Assembly: GCA_024235595.1 (NCBI GenBank) | Contig: JACKMC010000015.1 | Span: forward strand, 1-64,000 | Reading direction: 5' to 3' | From: Zoogloeaceae bacterium | Lineage (GTDB): Bacteria > Pseudomonadota > Gammaproteobacteria > Burkholderiales > Rhodocyclaceae | DNA length: 64,000 bases | Shown: piece by piece, positions 55,886 to 64,000 of the stretch | Layout of the letters: every line of letters begins with the position of its first letter | Numbering within the stretch: position 1 is the first letter of the stretch | Made by a program: the position numbers and the translations under genes | The notes under the pieces: generated by a model | What the model was told of the DNA's origin: nothing | Databases searched by the model: none | Seen by the model: the letters and a program-made list of their open reading frames with translations, nothing else

Positions 55886-56842
55886 ATGCTTGCCGACACG
55901 CCCTTCCTCTTCGTTTTCATGGCCTTGCTGGGCGGGGTCGCGCTCGACCGCATCTTCGGCGAAGCACGTCGCTGGCATCCGCTGGTGGGCTTCGGCCGCT
56001 TCGCATCCGCACTCGAGGCTCGCCTCAACGGATCGCAGGCCATCGGCGCGCGCGAACTGCAGCTTCGCGGCTTGCTGGCATGGCTGCTCGCGGTGCTCGC
56101 CTGGGTGGTCGCCGCATCCCTGCTGCGCAGCATCGGCCCTGTGATCGGCTGGCTGGTCGACGTCTCGCTGCTCTACCTCGCGCTCGGCGGCCGCAGCCTG
56201 GCCGAACACGCCGAGGCGGTGGCGGCTCCCCTTGCCAGCGGCGATCTGGCCGAGGCACGCCGGCGTGTCGGCTGGATGGTGTCGCGCGACACCGCGCAAC
56301 TCGACGAGCGCGGAGTCGCCCGCGCGGGCGTCGAATCGGTGCTGGAGAACGGCAACGATGCGGTGTTCGGGGCCCTCTTCTGGTTCCTGGTCGCAGGAGG
56401 CCCGGGGGCCTTGCTGTTTCGCCTTGCCAACACGCTCGACGCGATGTGGGGTTACCGCAACCAGCGCTTTCTCGACTTCGGCCGGGCCGCAGCCCGCATC
56501 GACGACCTGCTCAACTGGGCCCCGGCCCGCCTCACGGCGCTCAGCTACGCCCTGCTCGGTGCAACCAGCCGCTCACTGGCCTGCTGGCGCGCGCAGGCGC
56601 CGGCATGGGACAGCCCCAATGCCGGCGCGGTGATGGCCGCAGGGGCGGGCGCGCTCGACGTGCAACTCGGCGGCAGCGCGGTGTATCACGGCAGGCTCGA
56701 AGCGCGGCCGCCACTGGGTGCCGGCATGCCGCCGGACGCAGGGACCATCCGCCGCGCGATCCGGCTGGTCGCTCACGCGACGAGGCTGTGGCTGGGCGTC
56801 GCCGCACTCGTCGCACTGGCGAGCGTGCTGAGCCATGCTTGA
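55886..56842 (+). CDS. cobD: Adenosylcobinamide-phosphate synthase
   Basis: A 318-residue CobD/CbiB inner-membrane enzyme that attaches aminopropanol phosphate to cobyric acid. It carries the GGVALDRIFGEARRWHPLVGFGR, RAGVESVLENGNDAVFGALFWF and LANTLDAMWGYRNQRFLDFG segments (in part). The ATG at 55886 was selected because it begins the hydrophobic first helix; upstream in-frame residues are Arg-rich. It overlaps cobC by 8 nt. Confidence 0.93.
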   Translation: MLADTPFLFVFMALLGGVALDRIFGEARRWHPLVGFGRFASALEARLNGSQAIGARELQLRGLLAWLLAVLAWVVAASLLRSIGPVIGWLVDVSLLYLALGGRSLAEHAEAVAAPLASGDLAEARRRVGWMVSRDTAQLDERGVARAGVESVLENGNDAVFGALFWFLVAGGPGALLFRLANTLDAMWGYRNQRFLDFGRAAARIDDLLNWAPARLTALSYALLGATSRSLACWRAQAPAWDSPNAGAVMAAGAGALDVQLGGSAVYHGRLEARPPLGAGMPPDAGTIRRAIRLVAHATRLWLGVAALVALASVLSHA

Positions 56843-57845
56843 GCATGGCGGACGCCGCCGCGAGGCGGCAGCGCGTTTTGGCATTGCGCTTGCCGACTGG
56901 CTGGACCTGTCCACCGGCATCAACCCGCGCGGCTATCCGCCTCCCGCCGTACCTTCCGAACACTGGCTGCGCCTGCCCGAGGAAGACGACGGCCTCGAGG
57001 CCGCAGCCGCGGCCTACTACGACAGCACCGAACTGCTTGCGCTTGCGGGTTCGCAGGCCGCGATCCAGGCACTCCCGCGAGTGCTCTTCCCTGCCACGAA
57101 GCGGCCGCGCATCGGCATCCTCGCGCCAAGTTACGCGGAACACGCCCGTGCCTGGCGGACTGCCGAGCTCTCGGCGTTCGGCCCGGCAGGCATCGACGAG
57201 GCCATCGCGCATGTCGACGGATTGCTGCTGGTCCACCCCAACAACCCCACCGGCCACAGGTGGCCGCCCGCGCAGCTGCTCGCGTGGCACGAACGGCTCG
57301 CCGCACGCGGCGGCTGGCTGGTGATCGACGAAGCCTTTGTCGACACCACTCCCGAGCTCAGCCTTGCCGCGCACGCCGGCGCGCCCGGCCTGGTGATCCT
57401 GCGCTCGCTGGGCAAGTTCTTCGGCCTCGCCGGGCTGCGGGTCGGTTTCGTCCTTGCCGCGCGCCCGGTGCGCGATGGGCTGCGCGAGGCACTGGGTCCA
57501 TGGACGCTGAGCGGACCGTCCCGCTTCGTGGCCACCCGCGCCCTGCTGGATACCGGCTGGCAGCGCGAAACGCGGGCCCGGCTCGAAGCCGAGGGCAAGC
57601 GCCTCGAGCGGCTGCTCCTCGAATGCGGCCTGGGTCGCAGCACGGGCTGCAGCCTTTTCCGCTACGTCGAATGCAGCGATGCATTGGAACTCCACCGCGC
57701 ACTCGCGCAACAAGGCATTCTCGTGCGCCTGTTCGATCGACCCGCGGCCCTGCGCTTCGGGCTGCCCGCCGATGAACGCGAATGGACGAGGCTCGCGGCT
57801 GGCCTGCACGCGCTCGCCCGCAACAGGATCCGTATTCCCACATGA
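56835..57845 (+). CDS. cobC: Threonine-phosphate decarboxylase (CobC-like)
   Basis: A 336-residue PLP-dependent aminotransferase-fold enzyme that makes (R)-1-amino-2-propanol phosphate for the cobalamin linker. It has LSTGINPRGYPPPAVP, HPNNPTGHRWP, a VIDEAFVD aspartate and the Schiff-base Lys194 in SLGKFFGLAGLR. It overlaps cobD by 8 nt and btuF by 4 nt, so translation is coupled. Confidence 0.92.
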   Translation: MLEHGGRRREAAARFGIALADWLDLSTGINPRGYPPPAVPSEHWLRLPEEDDGLEAAAAAYYDSTELLALAGSQAAIQALPRVLFPATKRPRIGILAPSYAEHARAWRTAELSAFGPAGIDEAIAHVDGLLLVHPNNPTGHRWPPAQLLAWHERLAARGGWLVIDEAFVDTTPELSLAAHAGAPGLVILRSLGKFFGLAGLRVGFVLAARPVRDGLREALGPWTLSGPSRFVATRALLDTGWQRETRARLEAEGKRLERLLLECGLGRSTGCSLFRYVECSDALELHRALAQQGILVRLFDRPAALRFGLPADEREWTRLAAGLHALARNRIRIPT

Positions 57846-58747
57846 ACGAGCACTGCCTGCGCTTCGCCGCCACCATCGGTCTCCTGCTGCTCGCCTCGCA
57901 CACCATCGCCGCGCCGATCAGCGTGATCGACGACACTGGCCGCAACATCTCGCTGGCCGGCCCGGCCAAGCGCATCGTCAGCCTCGCCCCGCACATCACC
58001 GAGCTTCTCTACGCAGCCGGCGCCGGCGATCGCGTGGTCGGCGCGGTGGCCTACAGCGACTACCCCGCGGCCGCCAGCACCCTCCCCAGAGTGGGTGGCT
58101 ACAGCGCGATCGACATGGAGGCCGTCGCCGCCTTGCGGCCCGACCTGGTGATCGCCTGGAAGAGCGGCAATCGCGACGCGCATCTCGAGCGCTTTGCGGC
58201 GCTCGGCATCCCGGTGTTCGTGAACGAACCTCGCTCCATGGACGACGTGGCGCGCTCGCTCGAGCGGATCGGCACCCTCGCCGGCACCGGAGAGACAGCC
58301 AAAGTGGCGGCCAGCAGCTTCCGCGAGCGGCGTGACGAGCTCTTCGCCCGCTATGCCAGGCGGCCCCCGGTGCGGATGTTCTACCAGATCTGGGACCAGC
58401 CGCTGATGACCATCAACGGCAAGCACCTCATCTCCGACGTGATGCGGCTTTGCGGCGGCAGCAACGTATTCGCCGGGCTCGACCAGCTTGCCCCGCGCAT
58501 CGGCACCGAGGCGGTACTCGCCGCCGACCCCGAGGCGATCGTCGCCAGCGGCATGGGCGATGCCCGCCCCGAGTGGCTCGACCGCTGGCACAAGTGGCCG
58601 CAACTCACGGCCGTCGCGCGCCACAACCTGTTCTTCATTCCGCCCGAGATCATGCAGCGCCACACCCCACGCATTCTCGACGGTGCCGAGCGGCTCTGCG
58701 CACAGCTCGAGAGCGCCCGCAGCCGTCGGCCGGAGCGCACACGGTGA
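57842..58747 (+). CDS. btuF: Cobalamin-binding periplasmic protein (BtuF-like)
   Basis: A 301-residue binding protein with a signal peptide (MNEHCLRFAATIGLLLLASH, ending near TIA-AP) and a PF01497 helical-backbone fold: RIVSLAPHITELLYAAGAGDR, PRVGGYSAIDMEAVAALRPDLVIAW (in part). It captures B12 or corrinoids and passes them to BtuCD, which are not in this window. It overlaps cobC by 4 nt (ATGA). Confidence 0.88.
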   Translation: MNEHCLRFAATIGLLLLASHTIAAPISVIDDTGRNISLAGPAKRIVSLAPHITELLYAAGAGDRVVGAVAYSDYPAAASTLPRVGGYSAIDMEAVAALRPDLVIAWKSGNRDAHLERFAALGIPVFVNEPRSMDDVARSLERIGTLAGTGETAKVAASSFRERRDELFARYARRPPVRMFYQIWDQPLMTINGKHLISDVMRLCGGSNVFAGLDQLAPRIGTEAVLAADPEAIVASGMGDARPEWLDRWHKWPQLTAVARHNLFFIPPEIMQRHTPRILDGAERLCAQLESARSRRPERTR

Positions 58748-59547
58748 GCCGCCTGCCGCAGCGCATCGTGTGCCTGTCCACCGAGACGGTCGAGGTGTTG
58801 TATGCACTTGGCGAGGAGGCACGCATCGCAGGCATCTCCGGATTCACCGTGCGTCCGGCGCGGGCGCGCAAGGAGAAACCGAAGGTCAGCGGTTTCTCGA
58901 GCGCACGGATCGGTCGCATCCTCGCCGTCGAGCCGGACCTGGTGCTGGCCTTCTCCGACCTCCAGGCCGACATCTGCCGCGACCTGGCCAGGGCCGGTGT
59001 CGCGGTGCATACCTTCAATCAACGCGATGTCGACGGCATCCTCGCGATGATCGCCACCCTCGGGCGGCTGGTCGGCGCCAGCGCGCGCGCCGAGACGCTG
59101 GTCGTCGGCCTCGAGCAGCAAATCGTCAGCGCACGCCGCGACGGCGAGGCACGACGAGATCGCCTCGGTCGAACGCCACGGGTCTACTTCGAGGAGTGGG
59201 ACGAGCCGATGATCTCGGCAATCCGCTGGGTCTCGGAGCTGATCGGGATCGCCGGCGGCGAGGACATCTTCGCCGAACTCGCGCTCAAGCAAGGTGCCGC
59301 CGAACGCATCATCGCCGACCCCGCGGAGGTCGTGACCCGCGCCCCGGAGCTGATCATCGGCTCATGGTGCGGCAAGCGCTTCAGGCCCGAGCAACTCGCC
59401 GGTCGTGCAGGCTGGAGCACGATCCCGGCGGTGCAAAGGGGAATGATCGGCGAGATCAAGTCGGCCCTTATACTCTCGCCGGGTATCTGCGCGATCAGCG
59501 AGGGGCTGCCGGCAATTGCGGCGCTGCTCGACAGACTCGAGCCTTGA
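58744..59547 (+). CDS. Leaderless BtuF-like (PF01497) binding-protein homologue
   Basis: A 267-residue protein that begins VSRLPQRIVCLSTETVEVLY at GTG 58744, which overlaps btuF by 4 nt. It has the same PF01497 core (AVEPDLVLAFSDLQADICRDLAR, in part) but no signal peptide and no lipobox, so it appears cytoplasmic. C-terminal cysteines occur in SWCGKRF and PGICAISE. An intracellular corrinoid-binding or regulatory role is possible, but no assignment can be made. Confidence 0.75.
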   Translation: MSRLPQRIVCLSTETVEVLYALGEEARIAGISGFTVRPARARKEKPKVSGFSSARIGRILAVEPDLVLAFSDLQADICRDLARAGVAVHTFNQRDVDGILAMIATLGRLVGASARAETLVVGLEQQIVSARRDGEARRDRLGRTPRVYFEEWDEPMISAIRWVSELIGIAGGEDIFAELALKQGAAERIIADPAEVVTRAPELIIGSWCGKRFRPEQLAGRAGWSTIPAVQRGMIGEIKSALILSPGICAISEGLPAIAALLDRLEP

Positions 59548-59556
59548 GGAGAGACG

Positions 59557-59964
59557 ATGTCGATTTCGATCGATCAGGCGACTGCGATGATGGACGAGAT
59601 CTTCGCGCCGTGGATCAGGCAACTGGCGATGACACCGGTTGCGGTATCCGATACCGAAGCGGTCCTGCGACTTCCGGCCAGCGAGGCCTTGCGCCATGTC
59701 GGTGGCGTGATCTGCGGCCAGGTCTTCATGTCGGCAGCCGACACCGCCATGGTCATCGCGATCTCGAGCGCACTCGGCGGCTTTCGTCCGATGACCACCG
59801 TGAGCCTCAACACCAGCTTCATGCGCCCGGTTGCCGAGGGCGAGCTCACGGTCACCGCGCGCGTTCTGCGGCTCGGCCGCTCGCTGGTGTTCGGCGAGAT
59901 CGACATCGCTGGCAGTGACGGTCGCACCGCAGCCCGCGCGACCACGACCTACGCGCTGCTGTAG
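59557..59964 (+). CDS. PaaI-family thioesterase
   Basis: A 135-residue single hot-dog domain protein. The catalytic-type segment HVGGVICGQVFMSAADTAMV and FRPMTTVSLNTSFMRPV are typical of PaaI/YdiI-like acyl-CoA thioesterases. Start at ATG 59557 with GAGGAGAG upstream, 9 nt after the PF01497 gene. The substrate is unknown. Confidence 0.85.
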   Translation: MSISIDQATAMMDEIFAPWIRQLAMTPVAVSDTEAVLRLPASEALRHVGGVICGQVFMSAADTAMVIAISSALGGFRPMTTVSLNTSFMRPVAEGELTVTARVLRLGRSLVFGEIDIAGSDGRTAARATTTYALL

Positions 59965-60046
59965 CGCGCGGGGGGCCACGCTCCCGTGAGCCCAGGCGCA
60001 TCAGAACTTGTTAATATCCTTCTGCGCTTTACAGGAGGAGACTGCC

Positions 60047-61093
60047 ATGAAGGCTGGATACACGGCCGCCGGCGCAACGCGTCGTCGCACATTTCTGCGC
60101 CTGGGCCTCGGCACCGCCACGCTGGCAGGCACTGCGGCACTGCTGCCCTGGGCGCACATCGGCGCCCTCGCACGCGACATGGACAACTTCATCAAGGGAC
60201 CGCCGGTGCCTGACATCGGGCCGACGCAGTTGTCCGAACGAGTCTGGATGATCTACTCACCCGACGGTTTTCCGACCCCGGAGAACCTCGGCATGATGTG
60301 CAACGTCACCTTCGTGCTGAGTTCGCAGGGCGTGGTGATCCTCGATTCCGGCGCCTCGCTGCAGATCGGCGAAATGGCGATACGGCAGATCCGCAAGCTC
60401 ACCGACAAGCCGGTCATTGCGATCTTCAATTCCCACTATCACGGCGATCACTGGCTCGGCAACCAGGCCTATGTCGAGGCTTTCGGCAACGACATGCCGA
60501 TCTATGCACACCCCGAAAGCAAGGCCAGGATCGAAGGCTTCGAAGGCAACAGCTGGCGCACGCTGATGGAGAAATGGACCAACCAGAGCACCGTCGGCAC
60601 CATGATCGTCCCGCCCAACCGGACCGTCCAACACGGTGCCGAGTTCTCGTTCGGCGACACCACGCTGCGGGTGCATCACTACGGCGTTGCCCATACCCCG
60701 GGAGACATCTGCGTCGAGGTCGTGGAAGACCGCCTCACCCACGTTGGCGACGTCGCCATGGACCGTCGCATCGCCAACATGGACGATGGCAAATACCTCG
60801 GCACCTTTGCCTTCTATGACGCGCTGGAGAAGAATGCCTCGTCCACTGTCTGGGTGCCCGGCCATGGGCATCCCGGTGGCGATGTCCTGCGCTGGAACCG
60901 GGAACTGTTCGAAGGGATCTACCGCAACTGCGAAGCCGCGTTCAAGGCCGGCAAGGGCATGGCGGCAGCCCGCGAGATGGTGCTCGCCGACCCCCGCGTG
61001 GCCAGTCGCGCCGCCGACACCAAGGGCTTCGACAACAACATCGGCAAATACGTCAGCCTGGCCTACCTGGAGGCCGAGGAGAACAATTTCTAA
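60047..61093 (+). CDS. Tat-exported metallo-beta-lactamase-fold hydrolase
   Basis: A 348-residue exported enzyme. The twin-arginine signal ATRRRTFLRLGLG is followed by a hydrophobic stretch to about residue 42. The MBL domain has SHYHGDH (H130, H132, D134, H135), AHTPGD, VGDVAMD and VPGHG, giving a dinuclear metal site. An Arg/Lys-rich tail with FDNNIGKYVSLAYLE follows. Members of this type include quinoprotein-linked or sulfur-cycle MBL proteins; the substrate is not known. ATG 60047 follows AGGAGGAG. The gene stands alone. Confidence 0.85.
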   Translation: MKAGYTAAGATRRRTFLRLGLGTATLAGTAALLPWAHIGALARDMDNFIKGPPVPDIGPTQLSERVWMIYSPDGFPTPENLGMMCNVTFVLSSQGVVILDSGASLQIGEMAIRQIRKLTDKPVIAIFNSHYHGDHWLGNQAYVEAFGNDMPIYAHPESKARIEGFEGNSWRTLMEKWTNQSTVGTMIVPPNRTVQHGAEFSFGDTTLRVHHYGVAHTPGDICVEVVEDRLTHVGDVAMDRRIANMDDGKYLGTFAFYDALEKNASSTVWVPGHGHPGGDVLRWNRELFEGIYRNCEAAFKAGKGMAAAREMVLADPRVASRAADTKGFDNNIGKYVSLAYLEAEENNF

Positions 61094-61117
61094 GGCAGCG
61101 GGCGAATGCGTGCCGGC

Positions 61118-62206
61118 TCAGGCAGCCAACAGGGATGGCGCGCGGTCGAAGCGGTGCTGCAGCACCGGCAGCAGCTTGCGAAAATAGCAATGGGCCGCCG
61201 AAGGCGCTTCGTCGATCAAGGAATGCAGCCCCACCTGCAGGGCGGCGAGCCGGTCGCCGAGCGCGGGATGGAGCTCCGCTCCGGGTTCGTCGAGCAACTC
61301 TGCGGTACATAGGGCGCCGCGCAAGGCCCGCAGCAGGCTGCGGTCGCCGCGCTCCAGCATGTAGCAGGCGTCGCGGGTGTCACCACCATGCGAATCATCG
61401 GTCGAATCCGCCAGCCAGCAGGCAGCGTGGTGGATCTGGGCCTTCAGGGCGACCTCGATCAAGGCCTCGGCGAGCGCTTCGGCGCCGACCATGTCGGCTG
61501 CGACCGCATCCGCCTCGAACTCCTCGAGGTAGGAAAGCTCGAGCAAGGACCATACGAAACGGTCCGACAAGCGCCTTAGCGGAATCGCTACGATTCGGGA
61601 GATGGCGTCCGGACTGCTCTCGATACGATCCACGACCCTCAGCCACCAGGCCCTGAAATGTGCGCTCCAGGCCTTCTCGCCGATGCGCTGACGCCCCAGG
61701 TGAGCAATCTCGTGGGCCAGAATCGCGTGCAACTGACGCGGATTGACACTCTGCAGCAGCGGCAGCCCCACAACCAGCACCGATTCCATCGGCCCCCACA
61801 GACCATGGCGCGGACGCGTGACCAGGGCGGCATTCAAATCCTCGCTGATCAGCACGTGGTCGACCATCGGCACTTCAAGCTGTTCGCACAGGCGCGCAAC
61901 GACCCGCCGAAACCGCAGCGCCTCCCCGGCCGCCAGGGTGATCCCCGAAGGCAAGGGCGGAACCCGTGCGAAAAGCCAGCGCGCGATCACCACGGCCAGC
62001 GTTGCCGGCAAGGCGGCCAGCGCCAAGCGCAGCGCCGCTGAAGACCCGGCAAGCAGATAGCCGCCAAGCAGGGCGAGCGCAAGAGCGCTTGTGCACAGCA
62101 AGAGAAACAGGCTCACCCCAAGCCCGAGCATGGCCTCGAGATTCAGCTCCCGATACAAGGCAGCACGCTGCTGTCGCGACCCAGCCGCTTCCGCTCTGCA
62201 GTCCAT
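61118..62206 (-). CDS. M48-family membrane zinc peptidase
   Basis: A 362-residue peptidase. Two TM helices near residues 25-52 and 59-80 (LGVSLFLLLCTSALALALLGGYL, in part) precede the domain with HEIAH (165-169), preceded by QLHAILA, and EEFEADAVA near 216 provides the third ligand. It is an HtpX-like layout but longer in the C-terminal part. ATG 62206 is 9 nt after GAGGGGG. It converges with the MBL gene. The substrate is unknown. Confidence 0.85.
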   Translation of the reverse strand: MDCRAEAAGSRQQRAALYRELNLEAMLGLGVSLFLLLCTSALALALLGGYLLAGSSAALRLALAALPATLAVVIARWLFARVPPLPSGITLAAGEALRFRRVVARLCEQLEVPMVDHVLISEDLNAALVTRPRHGLWGPMESVLVVGLPLLQSVNPRQLHAILAHEIAHLGRQRIGEKAWSAHFRAWWLRVVDRIESSPDAISRIVAIPLRRLSDRFVWSLLELSYLEEFEADAVAADMVGAEALAEALIEVALKAQIHHAACWLADSTDDSHGGDTRDACYMLERGDRSLLRALRGALCTAELLDEPGAELHPALGDRLAALQVGLHSLIDEAPSAAHCYFRKLLPVLQHRFDRAPSLLAA

Positions 62207-62440
62207 TGTCCGCATCCCCCTCTTTCTTCTTCTTCAGAAACACTGTAACCCCTTATTAAGAAAGAGAAAATTGAACGAAAGTTATAGCCCCTCAAAAAAA
62301 CCCGGTCGGCGTACGAATGCGGCATAGCCGTGCACGCCAAGCCATTGTTCAGTGAACGCTTATTTGCAACGAGTTCTTTCACAGGAATTTTGCAGCACAG
62401 CATCAGGAGCGCGGGAGTCGGTCCCAAAACCACCGACAGC

Positions 62441-62476
62441 ATGGCCCGCGGAGGCCTAGACCGCCCCCGCGGACCA
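62441..62476 (-). terminator. Hairpin downstream of leuA
   Basis: On the minus strand ATGGTCCGCGGGGGC and GCCTCCGCGGGCCAT form a stem of about 15 bp with a short loop, 5 nt after the leuA stop. The U-run is weak (GGTTTTGGG some 10 nt later), so its strength as a terminator is moderate. Confidence 0.5.
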
Positions 62477-62480
62477 TGAC

Positions 62481-64000
62481 TCAGGCGCTGATCCGCACCC
62501 CGTCCGATGCCTCCGCGGCGGGCGTGACCGTGATACCGCGCGCCGCGATGCGATTCACTGCCGAGAAGATCGCGAGGATCGAGGCGGTGACGATATTGGG
62601 ATGCATGCCGACGCCGTACTGCGACCCCGCAAGCCCCTCCGCAGCGAGTTCGACGAAGGCCACCGCGCGGGCATCGGAACCCTCACCGATCGCACGCTCC
62701 TCGTAGTCGAGCAGTTTCACGTCGCTGGCAAGCGCATGGATGGCCGCGTCGATCGGCCCGTTGCCGACGCCGCTAAAGACTTGCGACACCTCCCCGCGAC
62801 GGACCGTGAGGCTGATCCCTTGCTGGTCGCCATGCTCGAACAGATGGTGTTCGACGTAGGCGAAGGGTGACTCGGCGGCAAGATATTCGGATTCGAAGGT
62901 CTGCCAGATCTCGCCGGCACTCATCTCGCCGCCCGAAACGTCGGTGACACGCTGTACGGCCGCCGAGAACTCGACCTGCAGGCGCCGCGGCAAGACCATG
63001 CCGTATTCGGTTTCGAGCAGGAATGCGATGCCGCCTTTGCCCGACTGGCTGTTGACCCGGATGATCGATTCGTAGCTGCGCCCGAGATCCGCGGGGTCGA
63101 CCGGAAGATAGGGCACCTCCCAGGGTGCGTTCGCCTGCTGGACCGCAAAGCCTTTCTTGATCGCGTCCTGGTGCGAACCCGAGAAGGCGGTGAACACCAG
63201 ATCCCCGACATAGGGATGGCGCGGATGGACCGGCAACTGGGTACAGAACTCCACGGTACGCGCGACCTCGTTGATGCGCGAAAAATCCAGCCCGGGATGA
63301 ACGCCCTGGCTGTAGAGGTTGAGCGCGAGGGTAACGAGGTCGACGTTGCCGGTGCGTTCGCCATTGCCGAAGAGGCAGCCCTCGATCCGGTCGGCACCCG
63401 CCATCACCGCGAGTTCGGCCGCAGCCACTGCGGTGCCACGATCGTTGTGGGGATGCACCGAGAGGACGATGCCCTCGCGGCGCGCAAGATTGCGGTGCAT
63501 CCATTCGATCTGGTCGGCATACACGTTGGGCGTGCTCATCTCGACCGTGGCAGGCAGGTTGATGATGCATTTGTGCCGCGCGCTCGGCTGCCAGACCTCG
63601 GTCACCGCATTGACCACCTCGCAGGCAAACGGCAGTTCGGTGCCTGAGAACACCTCAGGACTGTACTGGAAGGTAAACGCCGTCTGCGCTGCAGCCGCCG
63701 CGAGTTGCTGGATGTAGCGTGCACTGTGCACCGCAATCGCCTTGACGCCGGCTTTGTCCTGGCCAAACACGATGCGGCGAAAGTTGGGCGCGGTCGCGTT
63801 GTAGAAATGAATGATCGCGCGTTTCGCGCCCTTCACCGACTCGAAGGTGCGTTCGATGAGGTGGTCGCGCGCCTGGGTGAGCACCTCGATGGTCACGTCG
63901 TCCGGAATGTGGCCGCCTTCGACCAGCTCGCGCACGAAATCGAAATCGGTCTGCGAAGCGGACGGGAAACCCACCTCGATTTCCTTGAAACCGATGTCCA
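62481..64000 (-). CDS. leuA: 2-isopropylmalate synthase, type 2 (5' end outside window)
   Basis: The enzyme condenses acetyl-CoA and 2-oxoisovalerate in leucine synthesis. About 506 residues are visible from DIGFKEIEVGFPSASQ to the stop. The catalytic metal motif HPHNDRG and GCLFGNGERTGN are present, and the C-terminal LeuA regulatory domain (SLTVRRGEVSQVFSG, GSQYGVGMHPNIVTASILAIFSAV in part) binds leucine for feedback inhibition. The HPHNDRG type marks the longer type-2 LeuA (about 560-570 aa). Some 60 N-terminal residues lie outside. Confidence 0.95.
   Translation of the reverse strand, partial: DIGFKEIEVGFPSASQTDFDFVRELVEGGHIPDDVTIEVLTQARDHLIERTFESVKGAKRAIIHFYNATAPNFRRIVFGQDKAGVKAIAVHSARYIQQLAAAAAQTAFTFQYSPEVFSGTELPFACEVVNAVTEVWQPSARHKCIINLPATVEMSTPNVYADQIEWMHRNLARREGIVLSVHPHNDRGTAVAAAELAVMAGADRIEGCLFGNGERTGNVDLVTLALNLYSQGVHPGLDFSRINEVARTVEFCTQLPVHPRHPYVGDLVFTAFSGSHQDAIKKGFAVQQANAPWEVPYLPVDPADLGRSYESIIRVNSQSGKGGIAFLLETEYGMVLPRRLQVEFSAAVQRVTDVSGGEMSAGEIWQTFESEYLAAESPFAYVEHHLFEHGDQQGISLTVRRGEVSQVFSGVGNGPIDAAIHALASDVKLLDYEERAIGEGSDARAVAFVELAAEGLAGSQYGVGMHPNIVTASILAIFSAVNRIAARGITVTPAAEASDGVRISA

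Overview
GC-rich bacterial chromosome, most likely a betaproteobacterium of the Rhodocyclales (Azoarcus/Thauera/Aromatoleum-like). This is inferred from gene content: the tRNA-Tyr/Gly/Thr-tuf block, a fused indolepyruvate oxidoreductase, a PhaM-like granule protein, zapA followed by a 6S RNA, and an amide/branched-chain-type ABC operon flanked by two acyl-CoA ligase genes. No insertion sequence, prophage, integrase or CRISPR array is visible. Most genes are tightly packed and look like ordinary chromosomal operons.

Layout. 1-850 (minus): tRNA-Tyr, tRNA-Gly, tRNA-Thr and the start of tuf, behind one strong promoter. 1146-6308: fused indolepyruvate:ferredoxin oxidoreductase, a membrane-anchored methyltransferase and an orphan ParA-like ATPase. 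6341-12054: a signalling/uptake module with a LuxR-type response regulator divergent from a TonB receptor, a periplasmic binding protein and a hybrid histidine kinase. 12144-15555: PhaM, an AEC permease, a Tat-exported ferritin-like protein and an ECF sigma/anti-sigma pair. 15666-24254 (minus): a seven-gene operon of acyl-CoA synthetase, livG, livH, livM, livK, livF and a PaaK-like ligase. 24544-29504: YihY/BrkB, a multi-TM protein and the cyanide-insensitive quinol oxidase cioAB with a DUF2474 micro-protein.

29859-48511 is dominated by coenzyme-B12-dependent acyl-CoA metabolism. It holds fused isobutyryl-CoA mutase (icmF) divergent from an AraC regulator, a two-component pair, a methylmalonyl-CoA-epimerase-like VOC protein, a zinc metallopeptidase and a KamA-type radical SAM aminomutase. 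These are followed by methylmalonyl-CoA mutase, meaB, pccB and pccA divergent from a GntR regulator. A 12-bp AT-rich element is shared by the gntR/mcm intergenic region and the VOC promoter, suggesting one propionyl/methylmalonyl-CoA regulon.

48542-64000: a patatin-type Vd autotransporter, enoyl-CoA hydratase, a TSUP permease, an EVE protein, a DUF1850 protein, 6S RNA, zapA and a zapB-like gene. Then come cobalamin genes (cobQ divergent from cobD-cobC-btuF and a second, leaderless binding-protein homologue), a PaaI thioesterase, a Tat-exported metallo-beta-lactamase-fold protein, an M48 peptidase and most of a type-2 leuA. The cobalamin genes probably serve the B12-dependent mutases, but no B12 riboswitch was found. 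The least explained parts are the TonB/binding-protein/kinase module, the structured leader before kamA and the leaderless binding-protein homologue.
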